A program made the translations under genes and the position numbers. 64,000 bases of DNA from Lepidostoma basale (Eukaryota; Arthropoda; Insecta; Trichoptera; Lepidostomatidae), in NCBI GenBank assembly GCA_022606425.2, contig JAHDVF020001252.1, forward strand, positions 992,001-1,056,000, given 5' to 3'. Shown piece by piece: positions 27,901 to 33,165 of the stretch (its first letter is position 1; each line of letters begins with the position of its first letter). Below the pieces are notes generated by a model. The model was given only the letters and a program-made list of their open reading frames with translations, was not told the DNA's origin and did no database searches.

Positions 27901-28778
27901 GACATCAAAGTTTAACGCAAAATTTAAACATATTCATATGTATATTACGTTTTTATAGATATAAAATATAAAATAATAAAAACTTTGTATTTAAGCAAGG
28001 TATGGTAATTATGCCAACTAGTTTCGCTTGGACCTAAGCTTCATCTTCTTATGAATATGTATAGAGTGATTTTTTTAGAGGTTTGGTTTCTAAACTGACA
28101 ACATTGTTTCTACAGACTGTCAATTTGAGAGTTGACAGTTGATTTGTAGTCAGTACATTTTGCCATTTCACCATGAGCTGACGTCAGAACAGCGCTTGCA
28201 AAGTGTGCAAATTTATTTTGAAAATCATGGTTCGGTTCGCCAAACTTTTCGTGCACTACGTCCATTTTACGGTCGACATAATCGTCCATCCGAGCAAGTT
28301 ATTCGGAAGACCGTGGATCGTTTTCGCACCACGTACACTCTAGTGGATAATACGCATCCACAAAGACGACAAATGTCGAAAATTGGATTTCACGATTGCG
28401 CTTCATTTGAGCTAGCCATGGCGCTCATATGCCCGAAATCATATTTAAACAATAGTGGAATAAAATAATCTATTAAATAAAGCCAATATCATAGACATTA
28501 ACATTATTTTAATGCGTTTTTATTTTATTTTGAATATATATTGTATACCTCTATACCTCCAAAAAATCACCCTATTAAAACCCTAAAAGTAAAATTAAAA
28601 TAATAATTTATTCATTTTTTAATTAATGGTCTTCTATTAAGATAAACTAATTATATTATAAAATAAACATGAAAATATATACCTTTGTAGAGGAATACCT
28701 CCATCTTGACGATGAGGTGCAGCACATGACCCTGGGTGCCAGGGTCCTGTGGGCCATCTTCACGCACAGCATCTTCAT
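3736..28778 (-). CDS. PC: Pyruvate carboxylase, mitochondrial (25 coding exons)
   Basis: Catalyses ATP- and biotin-dependent carboxylation of pyruvate to oxaloacetate in the mitochondrial matrix (anaplerosis, gluconeogenesis). Twenty-five exons join in phase at GT-AG sites into 1,202 residues (about 1,180 in vertebrates). Residues 1-32 are basic and Ser/Arg-rich, like a mitochondrial targeting peptide. Biotin carboxylase follows (about 38-490; ATP-grasp GGGGRG at 204-209; EVNARLQVEH from 330), then a linker with the optional exon 13, carboxyltransferase (about 583-860; [10 protein letters not shown] from 590, metal-site D596, lysine of KDMAG K765, metal-site HTH 795-797) and the biotinyl domain (about 1121-1202; AMKME with biotinyl K1168). 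K765 and K1168 fit human K741 and K1144, recalled from memory, with a constant shift of 24. The first ATG after an in-frame TAG was taken as the start. No frameshift, stop or missing catalytic residue is seen. Introns carry most of the transposons in 4-28 kb. Confidence 0.97.
4003..4219. mobile_element. piggyBac-like MITE with TTAA duplication
   Basis: A 217-bp non-coding element flanked by TTAA (3999-4002, 4220-4223). Ends are CCCTTAACTGACG and TCCGATAAGGG, i.e. TTAA-CCCTTA...TAAGGG-TTAA, the piggyBac pattern. Its inner sequence (ACGTGACAACTGAAC..., AATATTGATAG) recurs at about 53425-53663, so it is a multi-copy family. Lies in the PC intron before exon 25. Confidence 0.8.
4405..4660 (-). 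pseudogene. Non-LTR reverse-transcriptase C-terminal remnant
   Basis: Minus-strand reading in broken frames gives [14 protein letters not shown] then [10 protein letters not shown], typical of the region after the RT thumb in insect endonuclease-reverse transcriptases. 5'-truncated and frame-shifted. Confidence 0.6.
4735..4742. repeat. hAT target-site duplication, left
   Basis: GTGTAGGA, identical to 7809-7816. Confidence 0.95.
5254..5600. repeat. Inverted-repeat insert with a tRNA-like arm inside the hAT element
   Basis: The left arm (about 5254-5335) and right arm (about 5520-5600) are imperfect reverse complements, both starting AGCCTGAAAAACTCCATAC. The right arm contains the tRNA-like sequence 5476-5548; the left arm keeps only a decayed T-arm in reverse. 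It looks like a foldback element nested in the transposon or carried by it. Confidence 0.65.
5476..5548 (+). ncRNA. tRNA-like sequence (probably not a functional tRNA)
   Basis: D-stem GCTC/GAGC, anticodon stem TCTGA/TCAGA with loop CCGGCAA, T-arm GCGGG-TTCGAGT-CCCGT and a perfect B box GGTTCGAGTCC (5528-5538). The loop would present GGC but has C instead of U at position 33, and the acceptor stem pairs poorly. Body and T-arm resemble an Arg-type tRNA. Best read as a tRNA-derived promoter relic. Confidence 0.55.
5764..7641 (+). CDS. hAT transposase with BED zinc finger (GTF2IRD2/ZBED5-like)
   Basis: Cut-and-paste transposase of the surrounding hAT element. The open frame gives 625 residues, but the likely start is the Met at 5833 (MASKKRKIV..., 602 residues, a basic nuclear-localisation-like start). 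A TTGTTACAG acceptor just before it suggests a spliced 5'UTR. The BED finger has C56, C59, H74 and H79 (numbered from 5764). The catalytic aspartates are probably D202 ([10 protein letters not shown]) and D269 ([10 protein letters not shown]). The C-terminal hATC dimerisation domain reads [20 protein letters not shown], then [14 protein letters not shown]. Domain order resembles proteins annotated as 'general transcription factor II-I repeat domain-containing protein 2-like' in insects. No stop or frameshift, so the protein may be functional. Confidence 0.9.
   Translation: MTLSVKINTYFYVSVLLQIYTPKMASKKRKIVDERRIFNAWTNLYFFIEFKEKPLCIICQKSISVVKEYNLKRHYDIEHKTKFQCLEGESRKNKIINLKSSLKNQQNTFKVVTDKSESAVRASYKVAEIIAKHCRPFTDSELVKDCVLAIAEEVCPEQKKMFENVSLSARTCTRRTEDLGANLREQLKDKAQYFTYFSLAMDESTDVSDTAQFLIFVRGIDKNFSVYEELLKMCSLEGTTKGEDLFHHLDQALISCGLSWDKLTSITTDGGKNMSGHNKGVVGRVNSKLQEFGSEVPFTFHCIVHQEALCCKVLSWKEIMDTVVSAINFIRKNGLTHRQFQKFLEDVEAEYGDVMYYCEVRWLSRGAVLQRFFYLRKEICNFMEMKGKAIHELSNHQWVVDLGFLTDLTAELNILNTRLQGKNKLICNMYSDVKSFEMKLTLFIEHIDERKLDHFPNCKKAVEEAGMNFVWQNTKMKSALMQLQTEFENRFADFKKISRKMEIFENPFAVDIGNVPSDLQINVIDLQSNNTLKMAFKEKTNLVDFYGSLPSENYKDLKRFAQQIITIFGSTYICEQTFSILNYRKNKHCSRLSNSHLDAILRVSTSKMQADIKKLASQMQSQKSH
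7809..7816. repeat. hAT target-site duplication, right
   Basis: GTGTAGGA, identical to 4735-4742. Confidence 0.95.
7870..7945 (-). CDS. PC: PC exon 24
   Basis: Residues 1121-1146 ([20 protein letters not shown]), the start of the biotinyl carrier domain. Acceptor TTTTTTCAG, donor TTG/GTTTGT. The hAT element sits about 60 bp into the next intron. Confidence 0.96.
8144..8305 (-). CDS. PC: PC exon 23
   Basis: Residues 1067-1120 ([35 protein letters not shown]). Phase 0 at both ends. Acceptor AAACAAG, donor CAAG/GTTGGT. Confidence 0.96.
8410..8535 (-). CDS. PC: PC exon 22
   Basis: Residues 1025-1066 ([32 protein letters not shown]). Symmetric phase 0, 126 bp. Acceptor ACTTATAG, donor TAAG/GTGATT. 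Confidence 0.96.
8620..8728 (-). CDS. PC: PC exon 21
   Basis: Residues 988-1024 ([31 protein letters not shown]), in the allosteric/PT region. Acceptor ACTGTTAG, donor AAAT/GTAAGT, phase 0. Confidence 0.95.
8805..8940 (+). repeat. Foldback repeat with hammerhead-like core
   Basis: Outer arms (about 8805-8832 and 8907-8938; ACGTATCACA against TGTGATATGC, AAACACTGTTATT against AATAAGAGTGTTT) pair around a central hairpin. The centre, 8846-8881, reads CUGAUGA, U, a 6-bp stem GCCAAC/GUUGGC with loop AUAG, GAAAC, AGCU, GUC. See findings. Confidence 0.6.
9145..9545 (-). pseudogene. RT family A tail (non-LTR retrotransposon)
   Basis: Family A is the commonest repeat here. Its best copy encodes GSEAWSWQKKDESRINAVEM, SLRRMCGKT, GSLRWFGHMERMDE and RGRPRKTWHDQINQ. 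This copy is decayed and 5'-truncated, in the PC intron between exons 20 and 21. Confidence 0.6.
9637..9843 (-). CDS. PC: PC exon 20
   Basis: Residues 919-988: [20 protein letters not shown] and the Thr of KVTPSSK in the carboxyltransferase site, ending HGGFPEPFR. Acceptor GCTGCAG, donor TCAG/GTTAGC. Confidence 0.97.
9865..9990. repeat. Short dispersed insect repeat
   Basis: Contains CCGCTGCTGGACATTGGTCTC, a phrase I know from repeats in many insect genomes, followed by a small tandem duplication of ATTCCTGTCTTGGTGC. Confidence 0.4.
9991..10239 (-). mobile_element. SINE-1 copy (tRNA-derived)
   Basis: Read on the minus strand: head GACCTTCGTGACCTAGTGG with B box GTTCGATTCCC, a body containing GAATTCATGTGACAATAAAA, and an AATAAT-rich tail. 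Homologous to 24369, 50828, 50983 and 57951. Confidence 0.75.
10580..10745 (+). pseudogene. RT family C tail with GAA repeat
   Basis: Homologous to 11813-12055 and 33990-34165. Encodes [17 protein letters not shown] residues in broken frames and ends in a short GAAGAAGAA tract. Confidence 0.6.
10784..10994 (-). CDS. PC: PC exon 19
   Basis: Residues 849-919: [39 protein letters not shown]. Acceptor CATTTAG, donor ACAG/GTAGGT. Confidence 0.97.
11280..12055 (+). pseudogene. RT family C copy split by a palindromic insertion
   Basis: Reads [38 protein letters not shown] up to 11516, resumes at 11813 with [20 protein letters not shown] and ends in a (GAA)n tail near 12030-12053. The 284-bp palindrome at 11517-11800 interrupts it with a 12-bp duplication. 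Non-LTR C-terminal region, 5'-truncated. Confidence 0.75.
11517..11800 (+). mobile_element. Palindromic element, copy 1, with 12-bp target duplication
   Basis: Near-perfect arms of about 115 bp meet at AAACTGACAGTTT (near 11680). One end has an extra non-palindromic head (about 43 bp, ...GTCGAGGTTTTAGTTTGG...). Flanked by AAAGATATGTGA at 11505-11516 and 11801-11812, which restores the RT reading when removed. Each arm contains TGCCCTCGCAAGGCGAAAC, the hairpin-GAAAC motif shared by other foldbacks here. Confidence 0.85.
12192..12406 (-). CDS. PC: PC exon 18
   Basis: Residues 777-849, with [20 protein letters not shown] (metal-site histidines 795 and 797) and [14 protein letters not shown]. 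Clearly more GC-rich than its introns. Acceptor ATTTAG, donor CTG/GTGAGC. Confidence 0.97.
12758..12815 (-). CDS. PC: PC exon 17 (lysine K765)
   Basis: Residues 758-777, reading [20 protein letters not shown]765 fits the metal-bridging carboxylated lysine of the family. Only 58 bp; acceptor AATTTTCAG, donor CTAA/GTAAGT. Confidence 0.95.
12885..13300 (-). pseudogene. RT family A tail
   Basis: Decayed minus-strand copy between PC exons 16 and 17. Starts near the CAACAACAAACCATCACG border typical of the family and ends before the region coding GSEAW. Confidence 0.6.
13439..13640 (-). CDS. PC: PC exon 16
   Basis: Residues 691-758: [17 protein letters not shown] and [13 protein letters not shown] of the carboxyltransferase barrel. 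Acceptor AATTGTAG, donor AGCAG/GTTGGT. Confidence 0.97.
14165..14312 (-). CDS. PC: PC exon 15
   Basis: Residues 641-690: [31 protein letters not shown], with the substrate-binding Arg of LLRG. Acceptor ATTTTCAG, donor GGCT/GTGAGT, phase 0. Confidence 0.97.
14440..14713 (-). mobile_element. Palindromic element, copy 2, with 12-bp target duplication
   Basis: Same family as 11517-11800 but inverted: the extra head (GTCGAGGTTTTAG...) is now on the right. Centre AAACTGTCAGTTT. Flanked by AAGTCTTTATAT at 14428-14439 and 14714-14725. Nearly identical to copy 1, so both moved recently. Lies in the PC intron between exons 14 and 15. Confidence 0.85.
15262..15412. repeat. Foldback repeat, GACGTTTT family
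   Basis: Arms AATATAAAT..AAACGTCTGTCTTCTA and their complement surround TTTGATAATGCC...GGCGAAACATGTC. Related copies at 42800-42985, 62270-62400 and, partly, 38098-38185 and 39282/39692. Confidence 0.65.
15468..15717 (-). CDS. PC: PC exon 14 (start of carboxyltransferase)
   Basis: Residues 558-641. Contains [20 protein letters not shown] with metal-site Asp596, then [20 protein letters not shown]. Acceptor CCAATAG, donor TGAG/GTTATA. Confidence 0.97.
16163..17323 (+). mobile_element. Mariner element, inactive
   Basis: Terminal inverted repeats GGGTAAAAATAAGTTCTCGC (left) and the complement of GGGTACAAATAAGTTCTCGC (right), about 1.16 kb apart, the usual mariner size. Flanks are TA-rich. Lies between PC exons 13 and 14. 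Confidence 0.85.
16330..17255 (+). pseudogene. Mariner transposase pseudogene (SETMAR-like)
   Basis: Broken frames read in order [56 protein letters not shown] (the first catalytic Asp region of DD34D transposases) and [15 protein letters not shown] at the C-terminus. Several stops and frameshifts; the later catalytic region is damaged. Cannot encode an active enzyme. Confidence 0.85.
18266..18560 (+). repeat. MITE M1 copy, one end lost
   Basis: Begins AAGGATTAATTGTATCTCAA, contains GGTGGTCGAGGCGCTTACAG and CTAGCTCCATCTATTAAGAT as in the complete copy at 27062-27406, but the right inverted repeat is missing. Confidence 0.7.
18770..18820 (-). CDS. PC: PC exon 13 (51-bp symmetric, possibly alternative)
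   Basis: Adds about 17 residues ([17 protein letters not shown]) to the linker before carboxyltransferase. Polypyrimidine acceptor ending TTTTTCCAG, donor ACAG/GTAAAC. It begins and ends in the same phase, so exon 12 can join exon 14 without a frame change. Inclusion rests on splice sites and open frame, not on a conserved domain. Confidence 0.75.
18821..19887. other. PC intron, no features recognised
   Basis: About 1.07 kb of AT-rich intron between exons 12 and 13. I see no repeat shared with the rest of the window and no coding signal. Confidence 0.5.
19888..19972 (-). CDS. PC: PC exon 12 (linker)
   Basis: Residues 513-541 ([13 protein letters not shown], then a Pro-rich stretch to VPL). 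Acceptor ACATTAG, donor CCTTG/GTAAGA; ends one base into a codon. Confidence 0.94.
20228..20325 (-). CDS. PC: PC exon 11
   Basis: Residues 480-512 ([29 protein letters not shown]), the end of the biotin carboxylase region. Acceptor TTTTTAG, donor GACAG/GTATAT. Confidence 0.95.
20475..20610 (-). CDS. PC: PC exon 10
   Basis: Residues 435-480 ([33 protein letters not shown]). Acceptor ATTTCAG, donor AATG/GTATAT. Confidence 0.96.
20722..20812 (-). CDS. PC: PC exon 9
   Basis: Residues 404-434 ([26 protein letters not shown]), the biotin carboxylase C-terminal subdomain. Acceptor CCTATAG, donor TTAAG/GTATGC. Confidence 0.96.
21518..21727 (-). CDS. PC: PC exon 8
   Basis: Residues 334-404. Completes [20 protein letters not shown] and runs to TGRIEVFR. 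Acceptor TTTCCAG, donor TCAG/GTAATT. Confidence 0.97.
21770..21968 (+). pseudogene. Short RT tail with GAA repeat
   Basis: Broken-frame WSVGRPPKR and [10 protein letters not shown] followed by GAAGAAGAAGAAG. A 5'-truncated non-LTR retrotransposon tail in the PC intron between exons 7 and 8. Confidence 0.5.
22046..22100 (+). repeat. Hammerhead-like hairpin motif
   Basis: CAGAAGA (22056-22062), U, stem GGCAG/CUGCC with loop CAAA, GAAAC, CA, GUC (22085-22087). One core base (U4 to A) differs from CUGANGA. A sister copy at 32095-32135 has the same stem with loop CGAG and a weaker core. Confidence 0.45.
22160..23095 (-). pseudogene. RT family B copy (largest RT fragment in PC)
   Basis: Minus strand, within the intron between exons 7 and 8. 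Reads [38 protein letters not shown] (RT motif block), then after a broken YADD box (now CYALQY) continues [53 protein letters not shown]. Ends in an antisense TTCTTCTTC tract at 22165-22195, the (GAA)n tail. Frameshift at the catalytic aspartates makes it dead. Confidence 0.8.
23155..23386 (-). CDS. PC: PC exon 7
   Basis: Residues 257-334. Contains [22 protein letters not shown] and [20 protein letters not shown] of the ATP-grasp core. Acceptor TTTTTAG, donor CCAG/GTCAGT. Confidence 0.97.
23534..23702 (-). CDS. PC: PC exon 6 (ATP-grasp glycine loop)
   Basis: Residues 201-257. Begins [13 protein letters not shown], the ATP-binding glycine-rich loop, and ends at EVQLLG. Acceptor AATTACAG, donor TTAG/GTACAG. 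Confidence 0.97.
23806..23900 (-). CDS. PC: PC exon 5
   Basis: Residues 169-200 ([13 protein letters not shown]...LPVIFK). Acceptor AATTTTCAG, donor TTTAAG/GTATTA, phase 0. Too short to stand out as an ORF; found by exon-phase continuity and family similarity. Confidence 0.95.
24204..24319 (-). CDS. PC: PC exon 4
   Basis: Residues 130-169, containing [22 protein letters not shown]. Acceptor TTGTTCAG, donor GCAA/GTAAGA. Ends one base into the Lys169 codon. Confidence 0.96.
24369..24595 (-). mobile_element. SINE-1 copy, head truncated
   Basis: Minus strand; long (AAT)n tail at 24369-24390, body with GTCACGTGAATTC, and B-box region CCTAGGTTCGATTCCCGG. The tRNA 5' head is lost. Between PC exons 3 and 4. 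Confidence 0.7.
24610..25460. other. PC intron, no features recognised
   Basis: AT-rich intron sequence between exons 3 and 4 with no coding or repeat signal I can name. Confidence 0.45.
25462..25575 (+). repeat. SINE-1 fragment
   Basis: Contains GATTGTCACACTGCC and GAATTCACTTAAGAATAA, aligning with the SINE-1 body; head absent, decayed. Confidence 0.45.
25671..25811 (-). CDS. PC: PC exon 3
   Basis: Residues 83-130; the split Arg codon AG/A joins exon 2. Contains [18 protein letters not shown] of the biotin carboxylase N-terminal fold. Acceptor ATTCTAG, donor AAAG/GTGAAT. Confidence 0.97.
25905..26738 (-). pseudogene. RT family A copy split by a hAT MITE, next to exon 2
   Basis: Family A text runs 25905-26241, is interrupted at 26250-26662, and resumes 26671-26738 (GAGATGAGATCCC... 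through AAACTGGCAGAAG on the minus strand). It stops about 15 nt from the exon 2 donor GT. Confidence 0.7.
26250..26662. mobile_element. hAT-like MITE with 8-bp duplication
   Basis: Begins GGTCGGCAAACTGTGG, the hAT-type end also seen in 4743-7808. Flanked by GTCTAAGG at 26242-26249 and 26663-26670; removing it rejoins the RT family A sequence. The right end does not mirror the left, so the boundary or the inverted repeat is decayed. Confidence 0.6.
26754..26905 (-). CDS. PC: PC exon 2
   Basis: Residues 33-83, acceptor TTTAG, donor CACAG/GTACTC. Holds the start of biotin carboxylase ([22 protein letters not shown]). A retrotransposon tail ends only about 15 nt beyond the donor. Confidence 0.97.
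27062..27406. mobile_element. MITE M1, complete copy with about 64-bp inverted repeats
   Basis: Left 27062-27126 and right 27342-27406 appear identical in reverse complement (TTTTAAGGATTAATTTTATC ... GGAAACAGAATATG). Non-coding, 345 bp. The right flank continues with TAACCCGCAATGGGTTA, a piece also seen beside other copies, so the unit may be longer on one side. Other copies: 18266, 34700-35000, 40195, 41337. Confidence 0.8.
27715..27765 (-). repeat. Hammerhead-like hairpin motif (degenerate)
   Basis: Minus strand: CUGACUG, C, perfect hairpin GGCAUCGAUGCC, GAAAC, CG, GUU. Two core bases differ from CUGANGA. A related form lies at 17430-17470. Confidence 0.4.
28010..28050 (-). repeat. Hammerhead-like hairpin motif (degenerate)
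   Basis: Minus strand: AAGAUGA, A, stem GCUU/AAGC with loop AGGUCC, GAAAC, UA, GUU. Same layout as the better motifs, with two core changes. Confidence 0.4.
28062..28574 (+). mobile_element. Deleted Tc1/mariner-like element
   Basis: Ends TAGAGTGATTTTTTTAGAGG and the complement of TAGGGTGATTTTTTGGAGG, with TA at both borders (28062-28063, 28573-28574). Only 513 bp; keeps part of an N-terminal DNA-binding region and no catalytic domain. In PC intron 1. Confidence 0.75.
28168..28440 (+). pseudogene. N-terminal helix-turn-helix remnant of a transposase
   Basis: Reads [20 protein letters not shown] then [29 protein letters not shown], the DUF4817-type HTH seen at the start of mariner-like proteins. 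Followed by unrelated codons and a stop; no DDE core. Confidence 0.65.
28683..28778 (-). CDS. PC: PC exon 1 (start, targeting peptide)
   Basis: Residues 1-32. ATG at 28778 is the first in-frame ATG after a TAG about 30 nt upstream. The peptide is basic with [12 protein letters not shown] near its end, as expected for mitochondrial import. It ends in phase 0 at ACAAAG/GTATAT. A second ATG two codons on (28772) could also serve. Confidence 0.85.
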
Positions 28779-28982
28779 CTTAAATTCTTCAAAACCCAAC
28801 TCGTCACACTAGTGGATCACTCACCCAAAATATTATAAACTCGCGAGAGTCGTTTCTAAATCACTAAAGCTTAAACTATTATATAAAATAACACTTATTG
28901 TTAGATAAAAACATTAATAAAAAATTGACTAGAATAAAACAAATATGTGGTTCGGGTGTATAATGTACGCTGCAGTGTTTAT
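28779..28982 (-). other. PC: Probable PC 5'UTR segment after an upstream intron
   Basis: On the minus strand a pyrimidine tract ending TTTTTGTTTCAG (28983 on) makes a strong acceptor about 200 nt above the start codon, so a 5'UTR intron is likely and the promoter lies further toward high coordinates. I did not find the upstream exon. Inference from splice consensus only. Confidence 0.4.
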
Positions 28983-29014
28983 CTGAAACAAAAAGAAAAT
29001 AAATATAATAACAA

Positions 29015-29100
29015 CATTTTTTATGAATTTTACGATAACACCGTTTTTTTCACCGTTTCGAAGGTTTTACACCTTCATCATTGGGGGAACTATATAAACT
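29015..29100 (-). repeat. Foldback-family fragment with AUGAUGA...GAAAC
   Basis: Minus strand AAUGAUGA, AGG...CCU, UCGAAACGG. Related to 31630-31855 and 33775-33890. Degenerate relative of the hammerhead-like motifs. Confidence 0.35.
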
Positions 29101-29289
29101 AACCAAAATACATGAACCTAAGCACCTAACAGATTACCAGGGACAGAATATTGACAGGAATTAATGAATAGATAAATTATTTTACATTAACATTCTATTA
29201 TTTCAAATTTATCATAGATAATTTTGATCAACAATTAAGTAATCGAAGTGAAGTTAGTGTAGTGAAGCTTGCGATTATAAAATGATATA

Positions 29290-29735
29290 TAAATCCTTAT
29301 GTATGGAAGTGACGCTTGGAGCTAGCAAAAGAAGGGTGAATGTAGGATAAATGCCGTAGAAATGAGATCACTGAGAATAATGTGCTGTGGAAATAAGGAA
29401 GAAATGCAAGGCAGAGATGAATGCATCATTAGTAAAATTAAAAAATGATCCCTGAGATGATTTGGACACATGGAACGATTGGACAAGATAAGAATGGTTA
29501 AATGTTGTATACAAGTAGTATGAGTGGAAAGAGAACCCGTGGAAGACCGAGGAAAATATGGCATGACCAAATTAATAAAATATTAAAAGGCGGCCACATT
29601 CGAAGTCGGAAAAATCGACGAAGGTGCATGTTACGATGCACGAATGTAGAGGAATCTAGATAGATATGTCAGGACAGAGCAGTATGGCGGTCCATCCTCT
29701 CTACTTACCCCTCGAGTGAAACGGCATAATGGTTA
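29290..29735 (+). pseudogene. RT family A tail
   Basis: Plus strand; YGSDAWS-like start, then KRTRGRPRKIWHDQINKIL in broken frames, ending at the CCTCGAGTGAAACGGC border. Confidence 0.65.
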
Positions 29736-30224
29736 GTAGAATATTTCTTAATTTTCATAAAATTAAGAAATATGTCGATCGAGTTAGAATTATAAACTTT
29801 TCAACTTGGGCTAATGGGAAGAGAACAGTGGCAAACTTGGTAAATAATTCAAAACAAACGATGTTTTCCACAGTGAAAGTGTGATCCCGTGAAATTGTTT
29901 TCCGAAATGAAAATAGATTATTGTTTACAAAGTTAGACAAGGGCCATGAAACACCAAATAAAAAGCCAAACAAGTAATTTGAAGCCGTACGATTCTGTTC
30001 CAATCAGCCGCCGCCATTATTCCGTAACGTTTCATGTATATACGGCTGATGAAAATTGGGCGCCATCTTTTGATGGGTAGGTACATGCATCAATTTATTT
30101 ACTCGCGACCAGAAGGGTACTTACTTGAAACCTATTTGTAACGCCTGACTTTGTTGACTGTCAACAACATCTGTTGTTTTTCTCGATAAAAATTTGAATG
30201 ATAAAACATTATATGAAATTACAT

Positions 30225-30750
30225 AAAAAGCTAAAATGGCAGTGCACAATGATGTTCTTGTATCGACCCTTATATTTGAAAGTGAAGCGTGGAACTGGCG
30301 AAAGAATAATGAAAGTAGAATACATGCAGTAGAAATGAGTTATCTTAGACGAATTTGTGTAAAATCTATGTATGATAGAGTGTCGAATGAAAATATAAGA
30401 AGTGAATGCAGTGCGAATGAAAGTGTTATTAATCAAAATAATGAAAGGATCATTAAGATGGTTTAGACGCATGGAAATAATGAATGAAGAAAGAATGGGA
30501 AAAAATATATGTTAACGATGTAAACAGAACTAGAAATAATGACCGAGGAAAACGTGGCACGATCAAATAAATCAAATATTGAATGTCGGCCACGTGAGGA
30601 GTCTGAGAAATCTACTCGCGTACATGACACGATGTATAAATGTTGAGGAATCTATTATAGTGAAGAATGTCAGGAAATAAAAGTGTGGAAACGGTCCGTT
30701 ATTTTTATCCACCAGAGGAGACGGCGTGATGGTTAGTTAGTTAGTTTAAA
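30225..30750 (+). pseudogene. RT family A tail
   Basis: Plus strand; MAVHNDVLVSTLIFESEAWN, then EMSYLRRICVKSMYDRVSNE, then frames break. Ends at GGAGACGGCGTGATGG. Confidence 0.7.
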
Positions 30751-30959
30751 ATTAGGCAACAAAAATATAATATTATATTTGTAATAATTTTAATAAATAC
30801 TATATAATATTTAAGAAAGGTAACGTCTTAGGGTAGGTAACGTCTAAGATAGAGACCTAAGATTAATTTTAATATTTAACCCTTAAAATCAATAAGATAA
30901 CTACGTTGTTCATTGTTCGTTACATAAAATATAACTTATAAATGCTATGTTAATTATTT

Positions 30960-31240
30960 CGCTTCCTTACATTGTGTCATGCACGCACGTCGATTTCTTT
31001 GACTCCTCACATGGCTGACATTTAATATTCGATTGATTTGATCGTGCCACGATATCCTCGGTCTTCATCTATTTCATATTCCATTCACAAAGTAAACTTT
31101 TTTTGTGTGTCCAGTTACATTCTTTCCATGTGTCCAAACCACCTTAATGTTTTTTTTTGTTCATTTGCCTTGCATTAATTTCATATATTATATTTGCATT
31201 TGTACTCTATCATACACAGATTTAATAAAATTTAATCTAT
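30960..31240 (-). pseudogene. RT family A tail, strongly decayed
   Basis: Family landmarks CACGCACGTCGAT and GATCGTGCCACG persist on the plus strand text; no open frame remains. Confidence 0.5.
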
Positions 31241-31629
31241 AACAAATACCCTAAACTGCGTGAATGCGAAAATTGAAACACATACTCGTACAATAAAAAG
31301 TATAGTACCTCGGTTACATATTTTATCTATTTATTATGTAATCCACTACATTCAATTAAACGATGACCGATGACGCACATGTAGGTACCCGCACTTCGGA
31401 CAGAGAAAAGATTTTATCTCTGATGAAATGTTGCCAATAAACTCGGAAAAAACCCTCACATAATGCCTCTACCGTATAAATATGTTACTTTTCCCAAATT
31501 CTACCACTCAATCTACACAAAATCAGATTCTATTAAATTAATTGAATAATTAACATGCTCTTATCGAATTAGTACCTGGTTTAGATTAATTATAAAGATA
31601 TGTAGGTATATGGCGCCGGAATATGTTTA

Positions 31630-31855
31630 TAATAACGATTTTTTTATGAATTAAAACACTGTTTTTTCCACTTTTGAGTTTATTTTTCGGGACATGTTTC
31701 GGAGAGATAAACACCTTCATCATCGGGAGAACGATATAAACTGATTATATCGTTCTCCCGACGATGAAGGTGTAAGCCTTCGAAACATGTCTAGAAAAAT
31801 AAACTCTAAAGTGAAAAAACAGTGTTTTAAGTCATAAAAAAATCATCATTATGGA
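31630..31855. repeat. Palindromic foldback repeat
   Basis: Arms ATGAATTAAAACACTGTTTT... and ...AACAGTGTTTTAAGTCAT, meeting near 31745 (ATCGTTCTCCCG repeated inverted). Each arm contains CATGTTTCG / CGAAACATG next to a GG-loop-CC hairpin. Confidence 0.65.
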
Positions 31856-32194
31856 ATTCCACAGTGTTACGGCCTTAAGTTTATCTAAAAATATTTATAA
31901 TATTGCATTTTAGGCTGGTTATTAAAAAGGTGCCAAGTGGTTTAAACATACTTGTAAAACAAAGAAAAAGAGAAGAAAAACAACGGTTAATTGTTACATA
32001 AGTCATGTTCCACGGGTGGCATCTTTGGGGTGATGTTTAAACTACACGTGTTACTGGCCTTAAATTTGTGAAAGAGTGTCAGAGTGGTGGTCCTAAAAGA
32101 TGGCAGCGAGCTGCCGAAACCAGTCGAAGACACGAACATTAGTGAATTTAAACTAAATAAACATTTAAAAAATATTATTACAATTTTTTTTAAC

Positions 32195-32740
32195 AACAAC
32201 AAACCATCACCCCGTTTCCCCGCAGTGATAGACAGAGAGAAAGGACCGCCACACTACTCTATCCTGACACACCTCATAAGATTCCTCCACATTCATCCTC
32301 CAGTCATACACGCACGTCGATTATTTCGACTTATTACATGGCCAACCTTTAAAAAATGATTAATTTGGTCATGCTATATTTTCATCGGTCTACCTCGACT
32401 CCGTATTCCATTTAACGTTAACATATACTTTGTTAACCATTCTTTCTCCATCCATGAGCTCCATATGTCCGAACCAACGCAGCTATCCTTTCATAATTTT
32501 GTTCATAATACCGTCTTCCGCTCTACATTCCTTTCTTATAAATTTACCAGTATTTGAAATTCTGTCGTACATCGTTCTACCACACATACGCCTTAAGGAC
32601 CTCATCTCTAGCGCATTTATTCTGCTCTCATCCCTCTTCTGCGAGTTCCATGCTTTGCTTCCATACATAAGCGTTGGGACCAGATCTCCATTGTGAACGG
32701 CCATTTTCTTATTCTTTGATAGATTCTTGTTTCCAATATT
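32195..32740 (-). pseudogene. RT family A copy
   Basis: Minus strand; MAVHNGDLVPTLMYGSKAWN, RINALEMRSLRRMCGRTMYD, then broken. One of the better preserved copies. Confidence 0.7.
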
Positions 32741-32828
32741 ACTTTTAAATATTTTCATTATAATCGCAATGGTTTCGAATAAGTGTTCTAATTTTACTAA
32801 ACTAAAACTTGTACGACAAATCGAGAAT

Positions 32829-32990
32829 TCAAATCAATGATAATAGAATTTTATTTTACAACATTCAATATGAGCAGAAAATAGCTCATTATTATGAAGA
32901 AGGAATCTATTCGTGTCCAGGCTTGAACCCAAGTCCCCTGGATCATGAGCCAAGCGTTCTAGCCCCTAGACCACCACCAGTCAAATGTAT
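32829..32990 (-). mobile_element. SINE-2 copy
   Basis: Minus strand head GGTGGTGGTCTAGGGGCTAG with B box GGGTTCAAGCC, body AGCTATTTTCTGCTCATATT, and AATAAAATTCTATT at the 3' end. tRNA-derived; unlike SINE-1. Other copies at 35937, 56232 and 59207. Confidence 0.7.
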
Positions 32991-33039
32991 AAGTATATAA
33001 AATAAAATAAACAGTTTGTATTTTAACCTTAGAATGACA

Positions 33040-33165
33040 ATTATATTTTAACCAAACTAGCTTCGCTTGTACCCCAATTTCATCAGGGCAATATAAGAAC
33101 GATGGTAATGAAACTTGGGTACAAGTAAAACTATAATAGTTGGCTTGTGCTTCATATAAAAATCT
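33040..33165. repeat. Foldback repeat with CUGAUGA box
   Basis: Minus-strand arm CUGAUGA, AA, UUG...CAA, GCGAAGC, UA, GUU; the plus-strand arm (33100-33165) is a decayed inverted partner. Confidence 0.4.

Noticed and set aside
28083..28470. Host gene exon for the 109-residue ORF
   Set aside because: It lies within terminal inverted repeats flanked by TA and reads as a transposase HTH remnant.
28772..28772. PC start at the second ATG
   Set aside because: The first ATG (28778) is only two codons upstream after an in-frame stop; either could work, and the first was kept by default.
31630..31855. Canonical hammerhead in the AUGAUGA family
   Set aside because: C3 is replaced by A and the flanking stem does not pair next to the core; listed only as a degenerate relative.
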